64,000 nt of DNA from Aquabacterium sp. (GTDB lineage Bacteria; Pseudomonadota; Gammaproteobacteria; Burkholderiales; Burkholderiaceae_C): the NCBI GenBank assembly GCA_023266355.1, contig JAHFQM010000007.1, forward strand, positions 62,001 to 126,000, in the 5' to 3' direction. Shown piece by piece: positions 48,551-58,972 of the stretch; position 1 is the stretch's first letter; each line of letters opens with the position of its first letter. The position numbers and the translations under genes were made by a program. The notes under the pieces were generated by a model. The model was not told the DNA's origin. It searched no databases and saw nothing but the letters and a program-made list of their open reading frames with translations.

Positions 48551-49711
48551 ATGCCCTCCGCCCTTCGCCCGCCCACTGCCATGCATCCCTCCTGTGCCCC
48601 CTCTCCCCGCCGCTGGCTGGCTGGCGCGTGGGTGGCCCTGGCCGCCACAGTCGCCCCGGTCCAGGCCACCACGCCAGCGCCCTCGGTCGCCGCCAGTCAG
48701 TTCGACCCGCTGCAGAAATCGGCCGCGCTCAGCAGCCGCGCCCAGGCAGGCGTCTTGCTGTCGGTGGCGCGCGCCGGTGACCGCATCGTCGCGGTCGGCG
48801 AACGCGGCACCATCGTGCTGTCCGATGACCAGGGCCAGACCTGGCGCCAGGCCAGCGCGCCCGTCAGCGTCACCCTCAGCCGCGTGAGCTTCGTGGACGC
48901 CGAGCACGGCTGGGCCGTGGGCCATGGCCAGGTCGTGCTGGCCAGCCAGGACGGCGGCCAGACCTGGACGCGCCAGCTCGATGGCCTGCAAGCCGCCAAG
49001 CTGGAGATGGCCGCGGTGCAGGCCGACCCCCAGGCCAGCGACGAACACCGCAAGCAGGCCCAGCGCCTGCTGGACCAGGGCGCCGACAAGCCCTTCCTCG
49101 ACGTGCGCTTCTTCGACCGCCAGAACGGCCTGGTCGTCGGGGCCTACGGCGCCATCTTCGCCACCCGCGACGGCGGCAAGACCTGGCGCTCGCGCCGCGC
49201 CGACGTGCCCAACCCCAGTGGCCGCCACCTCAACCACCTGCTGGTGCTGGGCAAGGCGCTCTACCTGGCCGGCGAGCAAGGCACCCTCTTCCATGCCGAC
49301 GGCCTGGACCAGCCTTTCAAAGCCGTGCAAACGCCCTACGCCGGCACCTTCTTCGGCGTGATCGCATCCCGCCAGGGCGACCTGCTGGCCTATGGCCTGC
49401 GCGGCAACGTCTGGCGCAGCGCGGTCGGCAGCGGCACCTGGGAGAAGGTCGCCACGCCCGCCCCCGTCACCCTCACCGGCGGCACCTTGCTGGCCGACGG
49501 CCGCATGGTCCTGGTCGATGAGGCCGGCAAGCTGCTCGTGAGCCGCGACAGCGGCCAGAGCTTCTCGACCGTCTCGCTCAAGCAGACCGCCTCGTTCACC
49601 GACGTCGTGCAAACCCGCGATGGCAGCCTGGTGCTGTCGAGTGCGCGCGGTGCCATGCACGTCCCTGCCGCCGCCGTTGCCGGCACCTCCCCGGGAGCCG
49701 CCAAACCATGA
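48551..49711 (+). CDS. YCF48/BNR-repeat exported protein
   Basis: About 386 aa. N-terminal signal sequence (WLAGAWVALAATVAPVQA), then a beta-propeller made of BNR/Ycf48-like repeats: GTIVLSDDQGQTWRQ, VVLASQDGGQTWTRQ, AIFATRDGGKTWRSR and LLVSRDSGQSFST. ATG 48551 is the first ATG; 48581 is also possible. The stop overlaps the MMPL start (ATGA). Member of the DUF1302/DUF1329/YCF48/MMPL cluster, probably an accessory protein in the periplasm. Confidence 0.87.
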   Translation: MPSALRPPTAMHPSCAPSPRRWLAGAWVALAATVAPVQATTPAPSVAASQFDPLQKSAALSSRAQAGVLLSVARAGDRIVAVGERGTIVLSDDQGQTWRQASAPVSVTLSRVSFVDAEHGWAVGHGQVVLASQDGGQTWTRQLDGLQAAKLEMAAVQADPQASDEHRKQAQRLLDQGADKPFLDVRFFDRQNGLVVGAYGAIFATRDGGKTWRSRRADVPNPSGRHLNHLLVLGKALYLAGEQGTLFHADGLDQPFKAVQTPYAGTFFGVIASRQGDLLAYGLRGNVWRSAVGSGTWEKVATPAPVTLTGGTLLADGRMVLVDEAGKLLVSRDSGQSFSTVSLKQTASFTDVVQTRDGSLVLSSARGAMHVPAAAVAGTSPGAAKP

Positions 49712-52167
49712 CCCCCATCTCCGCCACCGAAGCCACGCCGGTCATCGCCCGCGTGGAGGATTTCGACCAGCGCTCCGGCACCGTCGCCGAGCGCCTGCTG
49801 TTCAACAACCGCCTCGTCATCGTGGCGCTGTGCCTGCTCGTCACGCTGGTGCTGGGCTACACGGCCAAGGGCCTGAAGCTCAACGCGGCTTTCGAGAAGA
49901 TGCTGCCCACGCAGCACCCCTACATCGTCAACTACCTGGACAACAAGAGCCAGCTGGGCGGCCTGGGCAACACCATCCGCATCGCGGTGGAAGCGAAGAA
50001 GGGCACCATCTTCGACGCGGCCTACATGGAGACGCTGCGCAAGCTCACCGACGACGTCTTCCTCTTCCCCGAGGCCGACCGGCCTTACCTGAAGTCGCTG
50101 TGGACACCGGCCGTGCGCTGGACCGGCGTCACCGAAGAGGGCCTGGACGGCGGCCCCGTCATCCCCGATGGCTTCGACGGCCAGCCCGACAGCCTCGACC
50201 AGCTGCGCCTGAACGTCGAGCGCTCTGGTGAAATCGGCAGCCTCGTGTCGGCCGACTACAAGTCCAGCGTCATCCTCATCCCCTTGCAGGACAAGAACGC
50301 CGAGACCGGCCAGCCCATCGACTACGCGGACCTCTCCGCCCGCCTGGAGCAGCTGCGTGCCAAGTACGACAACGACGCCACCGCGCTGCACATCAACGGC
50401 TTCGCCAAGGTCATCGGCGACCTGATCGAAGGCCTGCGCCAGGTGCTGTTCTTCTTCGCCCTGGCCATCCTCGTGTGCGCCGGCGTGCTGTACTGGTACA
50501 CGCGCTGTGTGCGCAGCACCCTGCTGGTGATGCTGTGCTCGGTGGTGGCCGTGGTCTGGTTGCTGGGCCTGCTGCCGCTGCTGGGCTTCGAGCTCGACCC
50601 CTACTCCGTGCTCGTGCCCTTCCTCGTGTTCGCCATCGGCATGAGCCATGGCGCGCAGAAGATGAACGGCATCATGCAGGACATCGGCCGGGGCACGCAC
50701 AAGCTGGTCGCCGCGCGCTACACCTTCCGCCGCCTCTTCCTGGCCGGCCTGACGGCGCTGATCGCCGACGCGGTGGGCTTCGCCGTGCTGATGGTGATCG
50801 ACATCCGCGTCATCCAGGATCTGGCCCTGACCGCCAGCCTGGGCGTGGCCGTGCTGGTCTTCACCAACCTCGTGCTGCTGCCCATCCTGCTGTCGTACGC
50901 GGGGGTGAGCCCGGTGGCCGCGCGCCGCAGCCTGAAGGAGGAAACGGCCGAAGCCGAGTCGCAGACCAAGCACCCCTTCTGGGCCTTCCTCGACCTGTTC
51001 ACGCAGCGCCAATGGGCCCAGCGCGCGCTGCTGGCCTCGGCCCTGCTGGCGGTCGTGGGCTTCGCCATCAGCCTGCGCCTGACGGTGGGCGACACCGACC
51101 CTGGCGCGCCCGAGCTGCGCCCGGACTCGCGCTACAACCGCGACAACGCCTTCATCGTCAAGAACTACGCGGCCAGCAGCGACACCTACGTGGTCATGGT
51201 CAAGACGCCGCAATTCCAGTGCGCGCTCTACCCCAACCTGCTCAAGGTCGATGAGCTGGAGACCCAGCTGCAGCAGCTCCCCGGCGTGGAGGGCACGAAC
51301 TCCTTGGCCGGCCTGAGCAAGCGCGCCAGCTCAGGCCTCAACGAGGGCAGCCTGCGCTGGTACGACATCCCGCGCAGCCAGGACTCGCTCAACACCGTCA
51401 TCTCGTATGCCACCCGCGAGCTTTTCAACCAGCAGTGCAACCTGCTGTCGGTCTACGTCTACCTGAAGGACCACAAGGCCGACACGCTCGACAGCGTCGT
51501 CAAGGTGGTCGAGGCTTTCGCGCTGGCCAACAACACGCAGGAGGTGCAGTTCCTCTCGGCCGCGGGCAATGCCGGCATCGAAGCCGCCACCAACATCGTG
51601 GTGCGCAAGGCCAACGCCGAGATGCTGATGTGGGTCTATGCGGCTGTGGTGGTGCTGGCCTTCATCACCTTCCGCTCCTGGAAGGCCGTGATCTGCGCGG
51701 TGCTGCCGCTGATGCTGACCTCGGTGCTGTGCGAGGCGCTGATGGTGGGCCTGAACATCGGTGTGAAGGTGGCGACGCTGCCCGTCATCGCGTTGGGTGT
51801 GGGCATCGGCGTGGACTACGCGCTTTATGTGATGACGGTGACGCTGGCCGGCCTGCGCGCGGGCGAGAGCCTCTCGCAGGCGTACTACAAGGCCTTGCTG
51901 TTCACCGGCAAGGTGGTGGTGCTCACCGGCATCACCCTGGGCGTGGCCGTGGCCACCTGGGCCTTCTCGCCCATCAAGTTCCAGGCCGACATGGGCATCT
52001 TGCTGGCCTTCATGTTCGTCTGGAACATGCTGGGGGCCTTGATCCTGCTGCCGGCGCTGGCGCACTTCCTCTTCAAGCCTTCCAGCGTGCCGGCCATCGC
52101 GCAGGGCGGTGTGCCGGGCGCAGCGCTCGGCGGCCCGGACGGCCTGCTGGACAAGGCCGTGCCTTGA
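49708..52167 (+). CDS. RND/MMPL-family exporter
   Basis: 819 aa with two halves of one plus five membrane segments: TM1 near residue 35-53 (LVIVALCLLVTLVLGYTA), a periplasmic loop, then a helix bundle (VLFFFALAILVCAGVLYWYT, VPFLVFAIGMSHGAQKMN), TM7 near 445, a second loop and a last bundle (IALGVGIGVDYALYVMTV). GIGVDYALY and GMSHGAQ are the proton-relay regions of the MMPL/RND group. Proton-driven export of lipids or hydrophobic compounds is likely. Coupled to the YCF48 gene. Confidence 0.9.
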   Translation: MTPISATEATPVIARVEDFDQRSGTVAERLLFNNRLVIVALCLLVTLVLGYTAKGLKLNAAFEKMLPTQHPYIVNYLDNKSQLGGLGNTIRIAVEAKKGTIFDAAYMETLRKLTDDVFLFPEADRPYLKSLWTPAVRWTGVTEEGLDGGPVIPDGFDGQPDSLDQLRLNVERSGEIGSLVSADYKSSVILIPLQDKNAETGQPIDYADLSARLEQLRAKYDNDATALHINGFAKVIGDLIEGLRQVLFFFALAILVCAGVLYWYTRCVRSTLLVMLCSVVAVVWLLGLLPLLGFELDPYSVLVPFLVFAIGMSHGAQKMNGIMQDIGRGTHKLVAARYTFRRLFLAGLTALIADAVGFAVLMVIDIRVIQDLALTASLGVAVLVFTNLVLLPILLSYAGVSPVAARRSLKEETAEAESQTKHPFWAFLDLFTQRQWAQRALLASALLAVVGFAISLRLTVGDTDPGAPELRPDSRYNRDNAFIVKNYAASSDTYVVMVKTPQFQCALYPNLLKVDELETQLQQLPGVEGTNSLAGLSKRASSGLNEGSLRWYDIPRSQDSLNTVISYATRELFNQQCNLLSVYVYLKDHKADTLDSVVKVVEAFALANNTQEVQFLSAAGNAGIEAATNIVVRKANAEMLMWVYAAVVVLAFITFRSWKAVICAVLPLMLTSVLCEALMVGLNIGVKVATLPVIALGVGIGVDYALYVMTVTLAGLRAGESLSQAYYKALLFTGKVVVLTGITLGVAVATWAFSPIKFQADMGILLAFMFVWNMLGALILLPALAHFLFKPSSVPAIAQGGVPGAALGGPDGLLDKAVP

Positions 52168-52342
52168 GCGTGCCTTTGACCGTGCTTTGAGCGGCTGACG
52201 CAGTGATGCCCCCGGTTCGCCCGCGCGACCCGGGGGATCCCCTGGCCCAGGGGTCTGGCGCAGGCAGGCAAGCGGCCCTAGGGTCCTAGAATAGTCCTTT
52301 TGGACCATGCGCTGTCATGAAAGTGGCACGCACAACGCCGCC

Positions 52343-52990
52343 ATGATCTTTGGAAAGCTGCTGCCCCGAGAGGGCAATTTTTTTGAGCTCTTCAACCAGC
52401 ACGCCCAGCACATCGTCGCATCGGCGCACGCCTTCGCGGCCCTGGTCCAGCACTACAACGACCCGGCGCTGCGCCAGAAACACCACCAGGAAGTCGATGC
52501 CGCCGAGGGCATGGCCGACACCATCCTGCGCGAAGTCAACCGCCTGCTGCACAAGACCTTCATCACGCCCATCGACCGCGAGCAGATCCACTCGCTGATC
52601 AACACCATGGACGATGTGGCCGACCTGATGCAGGACGCGGCTGAAACCATGGCGCTGTACGACGTGCGCCGCGTCACCGACGAGGTGGTGCGCCTGGCCG
52701 ACCTGTGCGTGAAGAGCACCGAGCGCCTCAGGAGCGCCGTGGCCCTGCTCAAGGAGATCGGCGATGCCGACACGGCCGCCGCTGCGCTGAAGACCTGCGA
52801 AGAAATCGACCAGCTGGAGTCGGACGCCGACCGCGTCATGCGCGCGGCCATGAGCAAGCTCTTCCGCGAAGAGCCCGATGTGCGCGAGGTCATCAAGCTC
52901 AAGGCGATCTACGAGCTGCTGGAAACCGTCACCGACAAGTGCGACGACGTGGCCAAGCTCATCGAGGGCGTGATCCTCGAAAACTCCTGA
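52343..52990 (+). CDS. DUF47 (PhoU-like) phosphate-transport accessory protein
   Basis: 215-aa all-helical PhoU-like protein (MIFGKLLPREGNFFELFNQHAQ, IHSLINTMDDVADLMQDAAE, EVIKLKAIYELLETVTDKCDDVAKLIEGVILENS). The E-x3-D and D-x3-D patterns would hold metal clusters as in PhoU. ATG 52343 gives the family N-terminus. Directly upstream of a Pit transporter, the usual pairing, where it probably gates or regulates phosphate uptake. Confidence 0.92.
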   Translation: MIFGKLLPREGNFFELFNQHAQHIVASAHAFAALVQHYNDPALRQKHHQEVDAAEGMADTILREVNRLLHKTFITPIDREQIHSLINTMDDVADLMQDAAETMALYDVRRVTDEVVRLADLCVKSTERLRSAVALLKEIGDADTAAAALKTCEEIDQLESDADRVMRAAMSKLFREEPDVREVIKLKAIYELLETVTDKCDDVAKLIEGVILENS

Positions 52991-53009
52991 GCCGGCAGGA
53001 GCACCTCCC

Positions 53010-54032
53010 ATGCAATCCATGCAGGTGGCCTCTCAGATGGGGCTCTGGGTCATCGTCCTCCTGGTCATCCTGGCCTTGCTGTTCGACTTCATGAACGGCT
53101 TCCACGACGCGGCCAACTCGATCGCGACCGTGGTGTCCACCGGCGTGCTGCGGCCCAGCCAAGCGGTGCTGTTCGCGGCCTTCTTCAACGTGGTGGCCAT
53201 CTTCGTCTTCCACCTCAGCGTGGCGGCCACCGTGGGCAAGGGCATCGCCGATGCCGGTGTGATCGACGTGCACGTGGTGTTCGGCGCCTTGGTGGGGGCC
53301 ATCGCCTGGAACCTCGTCACCTGGTATTGGGGCATCCCGAGCAGTTCCTCGCACGCCCTGATCGGCGGCATCGTGGGCGCGGTGCTGGCCAAGGCCGGCC
53401 CGGACGCCTTGGTCGCCACGGGCATCGTGCGTACCGTGACCTTCATCTTCGTGTCGCCGATGCTGGGCTACCTGCTGGGCTCGCTGATGATGGTGCTGGT
53501 GGCCTGGGTGTTCCGCCGCGTCTCGCCCTCGCGGGTGGACCGCTGGTTCCGCCGCGCGCAACTGGTGTCGGCCGGGGCCTACAGCCTGGGACACGGCGGC
53601 AACGACGCGCAAAAGACCATCGGCATCATCTGGATGCTGCTGATCGCCACGGGTTACGCCAGCAGCGCGGACAAGGCCCCACCGACCTGGACCATCGTGA
53701 GCTGCTACCTGGCCATCGGCATGGGCACGATGTTCGGCGGCTGGCGCATCGTCAAGACCATGGGCCAGAAGATCACCAAGCTCAAGCCCGTTGGGGGCTT
53801 CTGTGCCGAGACCGGCGGCGCCCTGACCTTGTTCATCGCCACGGCCATCGGGGTGCCGGTGTCCACCACGCACACCATCACCGGCGCCATCGTCGGCGTG
53901 GGCTCGGTGCAGCGCGCCAGCGCGGTGCGTTGGGGCGTGGCGGGCAACATCGTGTGGGCCTGGATCTTCACCATCCCGGCCGCGGCCACGGTGGCGGCGC
54001 TGGCCTATGCGCTGAGCACGCAGTTGTTCTGA
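53010..54032 (+). CDS. pit: Low-affinity inorganic phosphate transporter, PiT family
   Basis: 340 aa, about ten membrane helices. The duplicated PiT signatures are present: FDFMNGFHDAANSIATVVSTGVL near the N-terminus and SLGHGGNDAQKTIGII in the second half, plus PSSSSHALIGG and PVSTTHTITG. Uses a cation gradient to import phosphate. Pairs with the DUF47 protein 19 bp upstream. Confidence 0.94.
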   Translation: MQSMQVASQMGLWVIVLLVILALLFDFMNGFHDAANSIATVVSTGVLRPSQAVLFAAFFNVVAIFVFHLSVAATVGKGIADAGVIDVHVVFGALVGAIAWNLVTWYWGIPSSSSHALIGGIVGAVLAKAGPDALVATGIVRTVTFIFVSPMLGYLLGSLMMVLVAWVFRRVSPSRVDRWFRRAQLVSAGAYSLGHGGNDAQKTIGIIWMLLIATGYASSADKAPPTWTIVSCYLAIGMGTMFGGWRIVKTMGQKITKLKPVGGFCAETGGALTLFIATAIGVPVSTTHTITGAIVGVGSVQRASAVRWGVAGNIVWAWIFTIPAAATVAALAYALSTQLF

Positions 54033-54087
54033 GGGCGGCTGATCACGGCCGATCGCGGCACGGGCGTTCCATGGCAAGCTGCGCGCC

Positions 54088-54417
54088 ATGAGCGATTCCC
54101 TTGACGACCTGGCCCAGCGCCTGCAGCGCTTCGCCGATGCCCGCGACTGGGGCCCTTTCCACTCGCCCAAGAACCTGGCCTCGGCGCTCATCGTCGAGGC
54201 GGCCGAGTTGCTGGAGCCTTTCCAGTGGCTGACCGAGGCGCAAAGCCGCGCCTTGCCCGAGGACACGAAAGACGCTGTCGCCCTGGAGATGGCCGATGTG
54301 TTGCTCTACCTCGTGCAGCTGGGCAACCAGCTGGGCATCGACGTGGTGGCCGCGGCGCACCGCAAGATCGACCTCAATGAAGGTCGCTTCCCGGTGAAGG
54401 ACGCCTCCGGCGGCTGA
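54088..54417 (+). CDS. MazG-like nucleotide pyrophosphohydrolase
   Basis: 109 aa. All-alpha NTP pyrophosphatase fold with the metal-binding pattern [11 protein letters not shown] and [14 protein letters not shown] (ExxE...ExxD). Resembles the short RS21-C6/dCTPase-like MazG group (begins [24 protein letters not shown]). Probably removes non-canonical nucleotides. Single gene, 55 bp after the phosphate transporter. Confidence 0.9.
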   Translation: MSDSLDDLAQRLQRFADARDWGPFHSPKNLASALIVEAAELLEPFQWLTEAQSRALPEDTKDAVALEMADVLLYLVQLGNQLGIDVVAAAHRKIDLNEGRFPVKDASGG

Positions 54418-54477
54418 GGCGGGCGCCACAAGCCCCTGCCCGCCACCGGGCTGGGCCGCTGTGGCCACAATGCGGGC

Positions 54478-55497
<1,020 letters not shown>

Positions 55498-55561
55498 ACC
55501 TGGGCGGGGAGGGCCAGCCCAGATTCGGACTAGCATCGCGGCACCCTCCAGCTTGCCGCCC

Positions 55562-56914
55562 ATGTCCGCCGCCCCGCCCACTGTCACCGCCAACGCCCGC
55601 CGCGCCGACCTCCTGCGCACGCCGCACCTGCCTTTGCTGGCGGCGCTCTACACCGCCCAGGGCCTGCCGTATGGCTTCTTCACGCTGGCCTTGCCCGTGC
55701 TGATGCGGGAGGCGGGCTGGTCGCTCACCGCCCTGGGCTTCCTGCAGTTCCTCGCCGCGCCGTGGGTGCTGAAGATGCTGTGGGCGCCGCTGGTGGACCA
55801 CCACGGCACGCGCCGCGCCTGGTTGCTGTCGATGCAGCTGTCGTCCTGCGCGTTGGCGCTGGCCATGGCCGCCATGGGCTTCCACGAGGGCAGCATCGGC
55901 CTGTTCGTGGCGGTGTTCGCCTTCAACCTGCTGGCCGCCACGCAGGACGTGGCCACCGACGGCCTGGCCGTGCGCCTGCTCGACGCGCAGCAGCGCGGGC
56001 TGGCCAACGGCATCCAGGTGGGGGCTTACCGCTTCGGCATGGTGTTGGGCGGTGGCCTGCTGCTGTGGCTGTTCGCGCGCACCAGCTGGAGCGTCACCTT
56101 CCTGGCCATGGCCGCCCTGCTGGCGCTGTTCACCCTGCCCGTGTGGCGCATGGCCGAGCCACCGCCCTCACCGCCATCGACCGACCCCACCGAGGGCCCA
56201 CACCCTCATCCCCACTCTCACCCCCACGCCCCGGCCGCCTTGTTGAGCGCAGAGCCTGTCACCGCCACGGCCCCCCCACCCCGCGGCTTGGCGCTGGCCC
56301 TGCTCTGGTGGCACCGCGCCCTGCGCCCCGGGGTCTTGCCCTTGGCCGGCCTGATCTTCTGCTTCCGTTTTGGCGACCAGATGGCCTCGGGCCTGATCAC
56401 GCCCTTCCTGCTCGACCACGGCGTGAACAAGCCCACGCTGGCGCTGATGAAGGGCGCCGTGGGCTCGGGCACCAGCCTGGCGGGCGCCGCGCTCGGCGGC
56501 TGGTTGATGCTGCGCATGGGCCGCCGGCAGGCGCTGCTGGGCAGTGGCCTGGCCCAGGTGGGCGTGTTCGGCCTGTACGCCTTGGCGGCCACAGGCTGGG
56601 GCGGCATGCCGCTGCTGTGGGTGGCGACCGTCGCGGAAGGCGTCATCGGCACCGTGGCCACCGTGGCGCTGTTCTCGCTGATGATGGACGCCGCCGACCC
56701 CGCCCATGCCGGCACCGACTACACCCTGCTGGGCAGCGTCGGCTTCTCGCTGGCCACGCTGGGCGGCATCGCCGGCGGCATGGTGGGCGATGCCCTGGGC
56801 TACACCGCGGCTTTCGTGGCCGGCGGGCTGCTGTCGGGCGCGGGCGTGGTGGCCCTGGTGCGCTGGCTGGACGCGCACCCGCTCAATGCGCGCGTGCACG
56901 CGGCCTGGCACTGA
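55562..56914 (+). CDS. AmpG-like MFS permease
   Basis: 450 aa with 12 predicted helices. The N-terminus PLLAALYTAQGLPYGFFTLALPVLMREAGWS and the ATQDVATDGLAVRLL signature are typical of AmpG-type muropeptide permeases, which import anhydromuropeptides for cell-wall recycling. The central loop (near residues 200-235) is unusually Pro/His rich (GPHPHPHSHPHAP). ATG 55562 is taken. A broader acetyl-CoA/sugar transporter role in the same MFS branch cannot be excluded. Confidence 0.8.
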   Translation: MSAAPPTVTANARRADLLRTPHLPLLAALYTAQGLPYGFFTLALPVLMREAGWSLTALGFLQFLAAPWVLKMLWAPLVDHHGTRRAWLLSMQLSSCALALAMAAMGFHEGSIGLFVAVFAFNLLAATQDVATDGLAVRLLDAQQRGLANGIQVGAYRFGMVLGGGLLLWLFARTSWSVTFLAMAALLALFTLPVWRMAEPPPSPPSTDPTEGPHPHPHSHPHAPAALLSAEPVTATAPPPRGLALALLWWHRALRPGVLPLAGLIFCFRFGDQMASGLITPFLLDHGVNKPTLALMKGAVGSGTSLAGAALGGWLMLRMGRRQALLGSGLAQVGVFGLYALAATGWGGMPLLWVATVAEGVIGTVATVALFSLMMDAADPAHAGTDYTLLGSVGFSLATLGGIAGGMVGDALGYTAAFVAGGLLSGAGVVALVRWLDAHPLNARVHAAWH

Positions 56915-56929
56915 GCGCCCAGCCTGGAC

Positions 56930-57715
56930 TCACTGCGAGGCGCCGAACACCTTCTGCAGCAAGGCGCTGCCCGTGCCGACCGGGTCCTGGCGGATCTTGC
57001 GCTCCTCGTCGCCGATGACGGTGTAGAGCCCGTCCAGCGTCTTGCCCGTCACGTAGTGCTCGATGCTGGCGTCCTCGTTCTTGATCAGGCCCATGCCGGA
57101 GGCCTTGCCGGCGATGCGGTCGTAGGTCTTGGCCAGCCCGACCTGGCTCACGGCTTTCGTCACCACCGGCAGGAAAGACTGCCCCAGCGGCGCGCGCGTC
57201 TTGTCGGCGAAGAACTGGGTGACGGCGTTCTCGCCGCCGGTGAGGATCTGTTTGGCGTCCTGCACCGTCATCGACTTCACGGCCTTGACCAGCAGGTCCT
57301 TGCCCATGGGCACGGCTGCTTCGGCAGCGCGGTTCATGCCGGTGACGAGCTCGTCGATGCGCTTGCCCTGGCCCGTCATCTTCAGCACGCCAGCGGCCTG
57401 CTCCAGGAAGCTGGGCAGGGGGATGCGGACCTTCGGGTTGTCGAGGAAGCCACCTTGCTGGCCCAGCAGCGCCACCGCGGCCTGCACCCCTTTTTCCAGG
57501 GCGACCTTGATGCCGCTGCTGGCGTCCTGGTTCGACAGGTCGGACAGCGACAGCGCCCAGGCCTGCTGGTGCGCGGCGGCGACGAGCAAGGTGGCCCAGG
57601 CGGCGGCCTGGCGGTGGAAGGTGCGGCGGCTGACCTGCGCGATGCCGTCGGTGGCACCCGCGGTGTCGGTCGAGGCGGGGTTCGTGTCGTGTGCGGCGTG
57701 GCGAGGGGCGTGCAT
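56930..57715 (-). CDS. DUF4197 family protein
   Basis: 261 aa with an N-terminal Tat-like or Sec export signal (RRTFHRQAAAWATLLVAAAHQQAWA; the RR is not a full Tat motif). Then the family sequence ALSLSDLSNQDASSGIKVALEKGVQAAVALLG and, near the end, ASIEHYVTGKTLDGLYTVIGDEERKIRQDPVGTGSALLQKVFG. Periplasmic, function unknown. ATG 57715 is preceded by GGAGAAG. Convergent with the permease. Confidence 0.88.
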   Translation of the reverse strand: MHAPRHAAHDTNPASTDTAGATDGIAQVSRRTFHRQAAAWATLLVAAAHQQAWALSLSDLSNQDASSGIKVALEKGVQAAVALLGQQGGFLDNPKVRIPLPSFLEQAAGVLKMTGQGKRIDELVTGMNRAAEAAVPMGKDLLVKAVKSMTVQDAKQILTGGENAVTQFFADKTRAPLGQSFLPVVTKAVSQVGLAKTYDRIAGKASGMGLIKNEDASIEHYVTGKTLDGLYTVIGDEERKIRQDPVGTGSALLQKVFGASQ

Positions 57716-57733
57716 GGGCTTCTCCGGGACGAG

Positions 57734-57946
57734 TTTGGCGCCAAAAGCGGCGGCGTTCACCCCACCGAATCTAACCGCAGTCTGTGCAAAGTGGCGCGTT
57801 CGGCGTCGCCGCCGGCAGGCATGCCCCAAAAAGGGGCGCGTCTGCGCGTCGCTGGGTCACCGCTGGCCCGAGGCGCCCCACCGGATGACCCGATTTGGTG
57901 CATGCTTTGCCGCTTTGGGCGCCAAAGGTGCCACTTGGGGCCCCAA
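57734..57946. repeat. Palindrome-rich spacer between DUF4197 and porin genes
   Basis: TTTGGCGCCAAAAGCGG (57734-57750) recurs in inverted, slightly changed form at 57910-57926, and TTGGGGCCCCAA (57935-57946) is a perfect 12-bp palindrome. The sites flank a roughly 350-bp non-coding spacer between divergent genes and might bind a regulator or form secondary structure. Confidence 0.45.
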
Positions 57947-58066
57947 AGCCCCCGGAAAAGGGGCGCCGGCGGGGTGCGGGCGGGCTGGCACGATCCTCGC
58001 GGTAAGGACATCGCTCTGATTTGGGGCTCCGTTCCTCCAACCATTCACCTTGAAATGGACATCCTC

Positions 58067-58861
58067 ATGAACAAGAATGCGCTCCTGGCCGCCGCCCTGT
58101 CCCTGGGCACCGTGACTGTCGCCCTGGCCGAAGAAGCCAAGTCCGACTGGACCATCACCGGCAACGCCGGTCTGTATTCCGACTACCGTTTCCGCGGTTT
58201 CACCCAGACGGCGTACAAGCCGGCCCTCCAAGGCGGCTTTGACGTGGTCCACGCGTCGGGCTTCTACGCTGGCAACTGGAACTCCAACGTCGAGCAGAAC
58301 CTCTACCGTGGCGCCAGCCTGGAGATGGACTTCTACGGCGGCTACAAGTACGCCCTGGGCCCTGTGACCATGGACGCTGGCTTGCTGCACTACTACTACC
58401 CGACGTCGAACAAGTCGGTCTATGGCGCGACCAAGGCTGCCAAGCAGACCGAAATCTACCTGGGCGCTGCGTACGACATCTTCACCGCCAAGTTCAGCTA
58501 CGGCCTGACCAACTTCTTCGGCCTGGGCGATGGCACTTCGACCGACACCAAGGGCAACTATTACCTGGACCTGGGCGTCGCCAAGGACCTGGGCAATGGC
58601 TGGGGTGTCAACGCCCATTACGGCTACCAGTACGTGAAGGATGGCAAGAAGGCCGGTCTGGTGGCGGACAGCGTCTCTGACTACCGCGTGGGCGTCACGA
58701 AAGACCTGAGTGGTTGGGTGCTGGGCGCCTCGCTGGTCGCCACCAGCAAGAAGGACTTCGCCGTCACCGGCAACAGCTACATCGACAACCAGGCCAATGG
58801 CGCGCCGCTGAAGAACGCTGGCAAGACCGGCCTGGTGCTGTCGCTGTCCAAGGCCTTCTGA
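58067..58861 (+). CDS. TorF-family putative outer-membrane porin
   Basis: 264 aa with a signal peptide (MNKNALLAAALSLGTVTVALA), then a beta-barrel with the TIGR02001 signature WTITGNAGLYSDYRFRGFTQTAYKPALQGGFD and many aromatic-ending strands (YYLDLGVAKDLG, VNAHYGYQYV), ending LSLSKAF with the terminal Phe. These proteins are common in betaproteobacteria; the solute is unknown. ATG 58055 is an alternative start. Confidence 0.87.
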   Translation: MNKNALLAAALSLGTVTVALAEEAKSDWTITGNAGLYSDYRFRGFTQTAYKPALQGGFDVVHASGFYAGNWNSNVEQNLYRGASLEMDFYGGYKYALGPVTMDAGLLHYYYPTSNKSVYGATKAAKQTEIYLGAAYDIFTAKFSYGLTNFFGLGDGTSTDTKGNYYLDLGVAKDLGNGWGVNAHYGYQYVKDGKKAGLVADSVSDYRVGVTKDLSGWVLGASLVATSKKDFAVTGNSYIDNQANGAPLKNAGKTGLVLSLSKAF

Positions 58862-58972
58862 GCCTGAACAGACGGCTTCCCGCACAGGAAGCCTGCCAGC
58901 CCTGCGGGGGCGGTGCGAGGCGCAGTATGCTGCGTTCTCCGCCGCCCCCGCGGCCATTGCAGGAGACGTCAC

